From assembly GCA_046590205.1 (NCBI GenBank), contig JBKJTT010000028.1, positions 1 to 12,488 of the forward strand: DNA of 12,488 nucleotides, given 5' to 3'. The position numbers were made by a program, and so were the translations under genes. How positions within the stretch are numbered: the first letter of the stretch is position 1; every line of letters starts with the position of its first letter. Source of the stretch: DATDEW01 sp046590205. Lineage in GTDB: Bacteria > Bacteroidota > Ignavibacteria > Palsa-1295. The notes below the pieces were generated by a model. That model was not told the origin of the DNA, ran no database searches, and saw only the letters and a program-made list of their open reading frames with translations. Positions 5,896 to 12,360 of the stretch are shown here, in pieces.

Positions 5896-6903
5896 TTATG
5901 AAAGTTCGGATAATGCTAAAAGATATGCCCCTGTCCCCCACCACCACTCACCTTGCGAAAGGGATTTGTAGTATTTTATCGTTCCCGGCCATGTCCCTTC
6001 AGAGACACCGAGAAATTTTGACTCGCCATCAACATTCAACGCAAGCCCATGAACAGATTTCTCAATAAGCGCATCATACTCATTACCCAAAACACCTAAC
6101 TTTTTACCTCTCATATATGCAAAAAGATACATTGCCGAGGCAGATGTTTCTTCGTAAGCAGAATCATTATCTATGACGGTTCTCCAAAGCCCATTTGATG
6201 TTTGGTATGTACCTAATGCTTTTGCAAGAGTTCTAAAGTCATTCGAGAGTTTCTCAAATCGAGAATCATCTTTATCAAGAGTAGAAAGTATTTCTGCGTA
6301 TGTCATCATTACCCAGCCATTGCCGCGAGCCCATGACCCCTCACTGCGTGAAGCACCCAGATTTTCTTGACAATGAATATAGAAAGGTTTATCACCATCA
6401 CGTAAGATAGTGAGATGTTTATCTATTTGAGAAAGAGCATCATCTTTCCACTCTATACCAAGATACGAACCTAACTTTGCAAGAAGTACTGATGAGTAAT
6501 AGACAGTATCAATATATATGTTAGGAAGATCAATGTTGTGGAGTATTACTCCCTCACCATTGCGCAATGCTTTCTTTGAGATGACTTCATATATCTTTTC
6601 CGCAGTAGCATCAAGTTGAAGCTTTGCTTCGGGGTATATATTTGACACTCCCGGATAGAGTAGAGCAAAACTCCATGAACCACAGAAATAGTGCGGATGA
6701 ACACCTTCGGCAAGATGAAAACGGAGCCATCGCCAGAGATACTCTTTTACTTCTGCATTCTTTGTTACGGAGTAGCTACGGAGCAAACCGTACATTACAA
6801 GCGACTGCCCCCAATCAGTTGATTCGGATTCAGGGCGATGCCTGCGGCACCACGATAGCGATACTTGCTCGAGAAGCTCTTTATTCGACACAACAGGTTT
6901 CAT
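5896..6903 (-). CDS. Glycoside hydrolase family 88/105 protein (unsaturated uronyl hydrolase-like)
   Basis: A 335-residue (alpha/alpha)6-barrel enzyme of the GH88/GH105 type, which removes the unsaturated 4,5-uronate left by polysaccharide lyases from oligosaccharide ends. Diagnostic pieces are IYIDTVYYSS (129-138, with the likely catalytic Asp132), FYIHCQEN (174-181), WARGNGWVMMTYAEIL (191-206), NGLWRTVIDNDSAYEETSAS (237-256) and WWGTGAYLLALSE near the C-terminus. There is no signal peptide, so it is cytosolic and acts on imported oligosaccharides. The ATG overlaps the eda stop (TAATG), showing translational coupling; Eda cleaves KDPG, the end product of this route. Rhamnogalacturonan, ulvan or glycosaminoglycan substrates cannot be told apart here, and no lyase, transporter, kduI, kduD or kdgK lies in the window. 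Confidence 0.8.
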   Translation of the reverse strand: MKPVVSNKELLEQVSLSWCRRHRPESESTDWGQSLVMYGLLRSYSVTKNAEVKEYLWRWLRFHLAEGVHPHYFCGSWSFALLYPGVSNIYPEAKLQLDATAEKIYEVISKKALRNGEGVILHNIDLPNIYIDTVYYSSVLLAKLGSYLGIEWKDDALSQIDKHLTILRDGDKPFYIHCQENLGASRSEGSWARGNGWVMMTYAEILSTLDKDDSRFEKLSNDFRTLAKALGTYQTSNGLWRTVIDNDSAYEETSASAMYLFAYMRGKKLGVLGNEYDALIEKSVHGLALNVDGESKFLGVSEGTWPGTIKYYKSLSQGEWWWGTGAYLLALSELS

Positions 6904-7532
6904 TAGAGAGAACGAACAATTTCGACCGCTCTTTTGGCTCGTTGTTCTATTTCAGTGAAACGACCATTAGCAACATCATCATCGGATACGAGTGGCGTCC
7001 CAAGTCCGACGGCTTTTACTCCTGCATCGAAGAATTCCTTTATGTTGTCAAGAGTAACTCCGTTGGTTGGAATAAGACGAAGAAATGGCATCGGGGCAAG
7101 GAGAGCTTTGATATATGCAGGTCCCAGACCTATCATCGGGAATGGCTTGACAAAATCCACGCCATGAAGATGTGCTTCATATATCTCATTGGGAGTTAGC
7201 GACCCCGTTATTACAACAACATCATGTTCGCTGGCCGCTTCGATAACATCAACCTCGCAAACTGGGCTGACCAAGAACTCCGCTCCTGCTTCGATAGCAT
7301 TTCGTGCATTCTCATCTCCAAGGACTGTCCCAGCGCCAACACAGACATCGGGGTACTGCTCTTTGATGTTTGTAATATGCTCAAGTGCATTCGGGGTGTT
7401 GAGCGTAATCTCGATGAGATTAATACCTCCTGCGACAATAGACTCCACAACTTGCAAAAGGTTAGAATCATCCTTCAAGCGGATGATGCCAATCACTTTT
7501 TCGCAAAGTATTCTCTCTCGTATTTCCTTCAT
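6903..7532 (-). CDS. eda: 2-keto-3-deoxy-6-phosphogluconate (KDPG) aldolase family protein
   Basis: A 209-residue class I aldolase of the KDPG/KHG family, of normal length, splitting KDPG to pyruvate and glyceraldehyde 3-phosphate. Visible are IEITLNTPNALEHI with the catalytic Glu41, VGAGTV (65-70), SLTPNEI (111-117), VDFVKPFPM with the Schiff-base Lys129, and IPTNGVTLDNIKEFFDAGVKAVGLG (154-178). Compared with E. coli Eda, the Arg four residues after the Glu is Asn45 and the PTGG phosphate-loop is PTNG; similar changes at the first site occur in other family members, so a related substrate such as KDPGal is possible. The ATG at 7532 has no Shine-Dalgarno. It is the first gene of the cluster with GH88/105 and zapE, and diverges from the OstA gene across 74 bp that should hold both promoters. 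Confidence 0.87.
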   Translation of the reverse strand: MKEIRERILCEKVIGIIRLKDDSNLLQVVESIVAGGINLIEITLNTPNALEHITNIKEQYPDVCVGAGTVLGDENARNAIEAGAEFLVSPVCEVDVIEAASEHDVVVITGSLTPNEIYEAHLHGVDFVKPFPMIGLGPAYIKALLAPMPFLRLIPTNGVTLDNIKEFFDAGVKAVGLGTPLVSDDDVANGRFTEIEQRAKRAVEIVRSL

Positions 7533-7552
7533 AGATGAAACTTGTTCGGATT

Positions 7553-7570
7553 GATACCCATATAAGTATC
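7553..7570. promoter_or_regulatory. Inverted repeat in the eda/ostA divergent promoter region
   Basis: GATAC (7553-7557) and GTATC (7566-7570) are reverse complements around CCATATAA. The site lies between two divergent genes in an A/T-rich 74-bp gap with TATA-like sequence at 7560-7566. It may be an operator or just promoter sequence; the arms are short and nothing ties it to a known regulator. Confidence 0.25.
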
Positions 7571-7606
7571 GTTCTAACTACGATAAAATAAAATAAGTTA
7601 CCACGT

Positions 7607-9118
7607 TTGTTCAGAGCATCAACAACCCTCTTTTCCTTGGTTTTATGTATATGTGCCATTTCTGCACACGGACAATTTGCACCATCTGCTCTGGTAAATA
7701 TCAACGCGGATAATCTTGAGAACAAGATGCTTGGCGATCAGGAAGTGATGATCCTCACTGGCAATGTACGCTTCACTCATGGCATGATAAGCGGTTCGTC
7801 AGATAAGGCGACACAATACAAAGCACTCAATAAAGTTATCTTGGAAGGAAACGTTGAGATTCGGCAAGATGTCATGCTACTGAAAGCTCCTAATGTAGAA
7901 TACAATGGCATTAGTGGTACTGCCAAAGCCGAAAACGGGGTCTATTTATCCGATAGAGATGCCTCTGTAACCGCAAGGAAAGGTTATTATGATCTCAACG
8001 GTCAGAAAGCAGATTTTGAAGGAGATGTAAAAGCAAATCAGGTCGGGACTTTTATTTCATCTAATAAACTCTCATATTTCCGGTCATCGCAAACTACATA
8101 CGCAACGGGGAATGTAGTAGTCTTAAGTGATTCAGGTAAACTGACCGCCGACGAACTTACCTCTGTTCGGCTTACAGGCGAGACGGTAGCAAACGGAAAA
8201 GTAATACTCACTAATGACACGACCGAACTTTATTGCGAGAATTTCTATGATTCAAAGCTTAGCGGCTTGACGACAGCAAGCAATAACGTATCGCTCTTTG
8301 ATAAAAAGAACAACACATGGCTACTCGCCGATACGCTTGCACGACTTCGCGATAGCGGCATCGTCAATGTGCCTCGCAACCCGACATTACTTATTCTTGA
8401 TACCACAACGACAGTTGATAGCGTAAGCGGAGCAAGTGTGTCACGTATTGATACACTCTTCATTAAATCGCTCACGATGACAGCTACAACAGGAGATTCA
8501 TCAGCATTCGTTGCAAAGGATAGTGTAAAGCTGTTTCGATTGAACTTTGCCGGTGTTGGCTCGTCACTGACCTATCGTCAAAGTAGCGATGAAATGACAA
8601 TGCACGGCGGTGGAAGACAACGCGTTTGGTATGACAGCACGGAGCTTGATTGCGATAGCTTGGTGATGCAAACACGCAATAAGAAGATAGATAAGATATT
8701 TGCTTTTGGCAAACCGTTTTTGACTTCTCCGTATGAAGATCCGACGGTCAACGACAGAGTCAATCAGCTCTCTTCGCAACGAATGATACTTACAGTTACC
8801 CAAGATACTGTCCGGAATCTTCTCGCAATTGACAATGCTATTTCATTGTACTTTGTAAGCTCTGATAATAAACCAAGCGGTATCAACAGAGCAACTGGCG
8901 ATAGTTTGCGAGTTGACTTTGAAATGAATAAGCCAAAAGGCATAACAGTAATTCACGAAACCGAGGGCGAATACATCCCGGAGCGATTTGTGAAGCATAG
9001 AGGCGCCGCATTCCGTTTATCTACTTACGAACGACACGTAGAACTTCTTCCCCGTCGTGAAGATTTTCAGTTCATACTTCCATCTACACCTGTAACACCA
9101 GTAAAGAACGAGCAATGA
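7607..9118 (+). CDS. OstA/LptA-like periplasmic LPS-transport protein
   Basis: A 503-residue exported protein with an N-terminal OstA/LptA domain. Residues 1-22 form a signal peptide with the hydrophobic core LFSLVLCICAISA, cut near AHG. Repeating short beta motifs follow: INADNLENK, MILTGNVRFTHGMISGSSDKA, VILEGNVEI, ADFEGDVKA and TYATGNVVVLSDSGKLTADE, the jelly-roll pattern of LptA and the LptD N-terminus. The rest (about 200-503) is predicted beta-rich and not recognised. It is far longer than E. coli LptA (about 185 residues), as is usual in Bacteroidota. The stop overlaps the lptB start (ATGA), so it is coupled to the Lpt ATPase and very likely bridges LPS across the periplasm. The start is TTG at 7607, the only usual start after the stop at 7589; it gives an N-region with a single Arg, so the start is not certain. 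Confidence 0.82.
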   Translation: MFRASTTLFSLVLCICAISAHGQFAPSALVNINADNLENKMLGDQEVMILTGNVRFTHGMISGSSDKATQYKALNKVILEGNVEIRQDVMLLKAPNVEYNGISGTAKAENGVYLSDRDASVTARKGYYDLNGQKADFEGDVKANQVGTFISSNKLSYFRSSQTTYATGNVVVLSDSGKLTADELTSVRLTGETVANGKVILTNDTTELYCENFYDSKLSGLTTASNNVSLFDKKNNTWLLADTLARLRDSGIVNVPRNPTLLILDTTTTVDSVSGASVSRIDTLFIKSLTMTATTGDSSAFVAKDSVKLFRLNFAGVGSSLTYRQSSDEMTMHGGGRQRVWYDSTELDCDSLVMQTRNKKIDKIFAFGKPFLTSPYEDPTVNDRVNQLSSQRMILTVTQDTVRNLLAIDNAISLYFVSSDNKPSGINRATGDSLRVDFEMNKPKGITVIHETEGEYIPERFVKHRGAAFRLSTYERHVELLPRREDFQFILPSTPVTPVKNEQ

Positions 9119-9876
9119 CAGAAAGGTTATATAGCGAGAATCTGCAAAAGGTCTATGGCAAGCGAACTGTTGTCAAAGGTTCGTCAGTATCTGTCTCCCC
9201 CGGCGAGATCGTTGGGCTTCTTGGACCAAATGGTGCAGGTAAGACAACCACTTTTTACATGATTACCGGTCTTGTCAAGCCGAACAAAGGGAAAGTGTTT
9301 CTCAATGATGATGACATTACCCCACTGCCCATGTATGCTCGTGCAAGAAGAGGCATTGGTTACCTTCCGCAAGAATCATCTATTTTTAGGAAGATGACGG
9401 TTGAAGAGAATTTGCTTGCCGTTCTTGAATTAATGCCATACTCAAAACAAGAACGTAAACAAAAAGCAGAAGAATTACTTGAAGAATTTGCTATTACAAA
9501 TATCAGAAAATCAAAGGGCTTTGTACTTTCAGGCGGCGAACGCCGCAGATGCGAAATTGCCCGCTCTCTTGCTACAAATCCAAAATACATTCTTCTTGAT
9601 GAGCCATTTGCAGGTATTGACCCTATAACTGTAGAAGAGATAATGCAGACCATCATTCGTCTTAAGAATAAGGGCATAGGCATCCTTATTACCGATCACA
9701 ATGTCCACGAAACACTCTCTATCACTGACAGAGCATATATCCTCATTGATGGGACGATATTCGCTAGCGGCACTGCTGATGAGTTAGCAAACAATGAGCA
9801 AATTCGGACAATGTATCTCGGTGAGACGTTCACGCTTGAACGTTATAACACTCTTTTACCCAATGACGGGAAGTAG
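9115..9876 (+). CDS. lptB: LPS export ABC transporter ATP-binding protein LptB
   Basis: A 253-residue LptB, the cytoplasmic ATPase that with LptFG extracts LPS from the inner membrane and drives it along the Lpt bridge. Walker A is GPNGAGKTT (37-45), the LptB hallmark DITPLPMYARARRGIGYLPQ lies at 67-86 followed by ESSIFRKMTVEENL, the signature is LSGGE (138-142), Walker B ILLDEPFAGIDP (159-170) and the switch His195. Length and motifs are standard. The ATG overlaps the stop of the OstA-like gene by 4 nt. lptC, lptF and lptG are not in the window. Its 3' end runs 21 nt into the 3' end of the convergent ispH. Confidence 0.95.
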   Translation: MTERLYSENLQKVYGKRTVVKGSSVSVSPGEIVGLLGPNGAGKTTTFYMITGLVKPNKGKVFLNDDDITPLPMYARARRGIGYLPQESSIFRKMTVEENLLAVLELMPYSKQERKQKAEELLEEFAITNIRKSKGFVLSGGERRRCEIARSLATNPKYILLDEPFAGIDPITVEEIMQTIIRLKNKGIGILITDHNVHETLSITDRAYILIDGTIFASGTADELANNEQIRTMYLGETFTLERYNTLLPNDGK

Positions 9877-10797
9877 CTCGGCTTTTTCCGGTTCTCCAAC
9901 AAGATGATAGATAGCATCAGAGACTCTTTCCATAAGCCACATCGGGGTTGAGGTAGCACCTGTTATACCTGCAGTTTGTGCGTCAGTCAACCACTCAATC
10001 ATAATTTCTTCTTCTGTTTCAATGAAGTACGTTTTGTCGTTCACACCCTTTGCAATATCATAGAGAACTTTGCCGTTCGAGCTTGCACGACCGGCAACGA
10101 AGATCATCACATCATTTGCTTTAGCAAATTCGATAAGCTTCTTTTCTCTTCCCGATACCTGTCCGCAGATAGTATCCTTTGCATGGAATTCAACAGCATC
10201 CTCTTCCATCGTTGCAACGACAAAATCCTTTATCTTTTCCTTTAGCGCATCGCGGATAGCGTAGAAGGTTGGCTTATCCATCGTTGTCTGTGAAAAGAGG
10301 ACTGTCTGTTTATCAAGAGCAACATTCGAAAGCGCTTCTTCAACCGTCTTTACTACTATAGCTTCATCATTGACTACGCCACGCAAACCAATGACTTCAG
10401 CATGGTCTTTCTTACCAAATATGACGATCTGAAATCCTTTGTCATAGAACTTCTTAATACGCTCTTGTACTTTTGTTACAACAGGACACGTAGCATCAAT
10501 AACTTCAATACCAAGCTCAGTTAGTCTCTTATAAGTTGATGGCGGTTCGCCATGGGCACGTATCAGTATCTTGGTATTCTTTCCCTGATCGAGATTATCT
10601 TTTGCGATTCGCTCAAAGTCAGTGTGCTTAATGGTTTCTAAACCGATCTCGCCTAATCTTCCGGTCTCGACGGGATTATGGATAATATCACCGAGAGAAT
10701 ACAGTTTATCTGCTGATTCAAGCTCATGCTCTGCGAAATCCACAGCACGAACCACTCCCCAGCAAAACCCTGAATTTCTATCGATATTAACTTGCAT
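9856..10797 (-). CDS. ispH: 4-hydroxy-3-methylbut-2-enyl diphosphate reductase IspH
   Basis: A 313-residue IspH (LytB), the last enzyme of the MEP isoprenoid pathway, making IPP and DMAPP with a [4Fe-4S] cluster. The three cluster cysteines are C12 (SGFCWGV), C104 (DATCP) and C211 (DTICGQVSGRE). Substrate-binding His and Glu appear in IIHNP (H40), RAHGE (H82) and DHAEV (H132, E134), and GITGATSTPMWLMERV (277-292) matches the C-terminal substrate loop. The length is normal. The ATG lies 2 nt after the cmk stop, a pairing known in Bacteroidota and Firmicutes, so the two are co-transcribed. The 3' end overlaps lptB by 21 nt with no room for a terminator between them. Confidence 0.95.
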   Translation of the reverse strand: MQVNIDRNSGFCWGVVRAVDFAEHELESADKLYSLGDIIHNPVETGRLGEIGLETIKHTDFERIAKDNLDQGKNTKILIRAHGEPPSTYKRLTELGIEVIDATCPVVTKVQERIKKFYDKGFQIVIFGKKDHAEVIGLRGVVNDEAIVVKTVEEALSNVALDKQTVLFSQTTMDKPTFYAIRDALKEKIKDFVVATMEEDAVEFHAKDTICGQVSGREKKLIEFAKANDVMIFVAGRASSNGKVLYDIAKGVNDKTYFIETEEEIMIEWLTDAQTAGITGATSTPMWLMERVSDAIYHLVGEPEKAELLPVIG

Positions 10798-10799
10798 TG

Positions 10800-11465
10800 T
10801 TATGATCTTTCTTTAGCTAATACGACAACCCTTGTAACTTGTTCCTCGATGCCGAGCGAGGTGGTATCAAGTTCAAGTGCATCGTCTGCTTTACGAAGCG
10901 GACTTAACTTTCTCTCGGAGTCGCGCTTATCGCGGTCTTCTATTTCTTTCGTCAATGCTGCGATCTGAACTTTCATTCCTTTTGTCATAAGTTCATTGAA
11001 CCGGCGCTGTGCCCTTGCCTCTGCAGAAGCTACCAAGAACACCTTCAACTCCGCATCAGGAAATACGACTGTCCCGATGTCCCTACCATCAAGCACTACC
11101 CCGCCATCATTACCTATCTCTTGCTGAAGAGCTACCATTTTTTCGCGGACTTCAGGTCTTGTCGAGAACTGACTTGCAAGAACAGCTATCTCCGGTGCTT
11201 GTATCTCGTCAGCAACTTGTTTCCCTTCAAGCAAGATATTTCCGTGCTCATCAAAGTCAATATAAACACGCTCTGCAAGACTGGCAACCATATCATCATC
11301 GGGGTTAGTCACATCCCACTGTCTGCAATAGAGCGCAAATGCGCGGTACATTGCACCCGTATTAATATGCAAGTACCCCAGCTTACCTGCGACGAGCTTC
11401 GCAGTAGTACTTTTGCCTGAAGCAGTTGGTCCGTCTATGGCGACGATTATTCCGTTTTGTCTCAC
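10800..11465 (-). CDS. cmk: Cytidylate kinase
   Basis: A 221-residue (d)CMP kinase that phosphorylates CMP and dCMP. Walker A is GPTASGKST (12-20), then HINTGAMYRA (33-42) for nucleotide binding, DGRDIGTVVFPDA (126-138) and the lid/C-terminal region RDSERKLSPLRKADDALELD (181-200), all typical. The start is GTG at 11465, the only one that leaves the usual short N-terminus before IIVAIDGP. It begins 2 nt after the stop of the LEA2 lipoprotein gene and is followed 2 nt later by ispH, so the three form one operon. Confidence 0.95.
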   Translation of the reverse strand: MRQNGIIVAIDGPTASGKSTTAKLVAGKLGYLHINTGAMYRAFALYCRQWDVTNPDDDMVASLAERVYIDFDEHGNILLEGKQVADEIQAPEIAVLASQFSTRPEVREKMVALQQEIGNDGGVVLDGRDIGTVVFPDAELKVFLVASAEARAQRRFNELMTKGMKVQIAALTKEIEDRDKRDSERKLSPLRKADDALELDTTSLGIEEQVTRVVVLAKERS

Positions 11466-11467
11466 GC

Positions 11468-12100
11468 CTAATTTCTAAATTCGGTGCTTACAATGTTGAG
11501 TTCTTTCGGATAGGTCATGTTTCCTATCGGCGTTGAGATTGTCGGCTTTGCATTTAACTGCAAACGTGACGTCCCCTGCCCTGCAATAGCCATCGCAAGG
11601 TTAGCCATATCCTCATACCCTTTATTGCCAAAGAACTGCTTGAGGTCAACTGATACTTGAAGCGGGATGATTGTGGTAGTACCACCATCGGGCAAGGTTA
11701 CAGGACTTCCTATACCACCGGTTATTGTCTCTTTATTGTCGATCAACAATCGCCAAGGAAACTCTTGAAGAGCAAATGTACTTGACAAGTTTGACTTTGG
11801 ATCTTTTTGATTCGGGTTTTTTGCCGCTACATTCAGAGTGAAGGTCAATGGAAATTTGCCGGTTGCGAAAGCTGTTCCAAGATTAATACCATCCATCACT
11901 GTAATATCAGACATAGACCTTTTGCCTGACATATTAATACCTGCAAGGTTTACATTCACAGCATCCTGTAACTTGAACTGGACGCGCGTTAATCCCATGA
12001 GGGCATTTAGCTGTGCACAGGAGTTGAGCGAGAGGAGCATACCACCACCAATTGCGGCAGCGATAAAGAACAGTGTTGCGTAGATCGTGTTTCTTTTCAT
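11468..12100 (-). CDS. LEA type 2 (LEA14/WHy-like) lipoprotein
   Basis: A 210-residue predicted lipoprotein. A basic N-end (MKRN) and hydrophobic core lead to the lipobox-like LNSC with Cys28, after which AQ would be the mature start, pointing to the outer membrane. The rest is a LEA type 2 domain: FPLTFTLNVAAKNPN (83-97) matches the family core, and FPWRLLIDNKETITGGI, VTLPDGGTTTIIPLQVSVDL and the C-terminal TISTPIGNMTYPKEL fit the small Bacteroidota/Chlorobiota members. No function is established for these bacterial lipoproteins. The ATG at 12100 has no Shine-Dalgarno; an A/T-only-like stretch of about 20 nt separates it from the tRNA terminator. It is first in the operon with cmk and ispH. 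Confidence 0.78.
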   Translation of the reverse strand: MKRNTIYATLFFIAAAIGGGMLLSLNSCAQLNALMGLTRVQFKLQDAVNVNLAGINMSGKRSMSDITVMDGINLGTAFATGKFPLTFTLNVAAKNPNQKDPKSNLSSTFALQEFPWRLLIDNKETITGGIGSPVTLPDGGTTTIIPLQVSVDLKQFFGNKGYEDMANLAMAIAGQGTSRLQLNAKPTISTPIGNMTYPKELNIVSTEFRN

Positions 12101-12121
12101 TTGGTTATATTTTATATAATG

Positions 12122-12148
12122 AAAAACGCCCTACCGAGGCAGGGCGTT
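12122..12148 (-). terminator. Intrinsic terminator of tRNA-Asp
   Basis: An 8-bp perfect stem, AACGCCCT (12125-12132) with AGGGCGTT (12141-12148), encloses an 8-nt loop. On the minus strand it ends in GTTTTTC. It begins 22 nt after the tRNA 3' end and stops 21 nt before the start codon of the LEA2 lipoprotein gene. Confidence 0.8.
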
Positions 12149-12169
12149 CATTTACTTTTATTCATTGTG

Positions 12170-12243
12170 CGGAGCGGACGGGACTCGAACCCGCGACCTC
12201 CTACGTGACAGGCAGGCGTTCTAACCAACTGAACTACCGCTCC
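12170..12243 (-). tRNA. tRNA-Asp (anticodon GTC)
   Basis: A complete 74-nt tRNA on the minus strand. The acceptor arms are GGAGCGG (5' end at 12243) and CCGCTCC, with discriminator G at 12170. The D-arm is GTTC/GAAC, the anticodon stem CCTGC/GTAGG (one G-U pair) around CTGTCAC with anticodon GTC, and the T-arm GCGGG/CCCGT around TTCGAGT. The 3' CCA is not encoded (GCACA follows), so it must be added by CCA transferase. It has its own terminator. Confidence 0.97.
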
Positions 12244-12265
12244 ATCCGCACATGATTTGCGCGGG

Positions 12266-12271
12266 CATATA
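12266..12271 (-). promoter_or_regulatory. Candidate -10 element for tRNA-Asp
   Basis: Minus-strand TATATG lies about 22 nt before the tRNA 5' end and is followed by the GC-rich CCCGCGC, like the discriminator of stringently controlled stable-RNA promoters. A matching -35 is not clear (GTGAAC is 20 nt upstream). It is weak evidence. Confidence 0.22.
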
Positions 12272-12305
12272 ACTTGATATTAGCAGTAGAAGTTCACTCA
12301 AACGA

Positions 12306-12346
12306 TAATAAAACGCCCACTACAGTCTGTAGCAGGCGTTTTATTA
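12306..12346 (-). terminator. Large hairpin terminator after the right-edge gene
   Basis: A 12-bp perfect outer stem, TAATAAAACGCC (12306-12317) with GGCGTTTTATTA (12335-12346), continues past a CA/CA mismatch into CTACAG/CTGTAG. Both sides carry A- and T-runs, so it could work in either direction. It begins 14 nt after the stop of the right-edge gene and separates it from the tRNA. Confidence 0.82.
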
Positions 12347-12360
12347 CATTCAAAACAGTA

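Noticed and set aside
6624..7199. A 191-codon plus-strand open frame across the GH88/105 and eda genes
   Set aside because: It lies antisense to two well-supported genes with recognised catalytic motifs, has no family resemblance of its own and spans their junction. It is a shadow frame.
9856..9876. Possible frameshift or sequencing error at the lptB/ispH overlap
   Set aside because: Both proteins have normal length and complete C-terminal motifs, so the 21-nt overlap appears genuine.
12306..12346. Inverted repeat next to a tRNA as a mobile-element attachment site
   Set aside because: The sequence has paired stems with A/T-runs next to a stop codon, which fits a terminator; no duplicated tRNA end or integrase is seen in the window.
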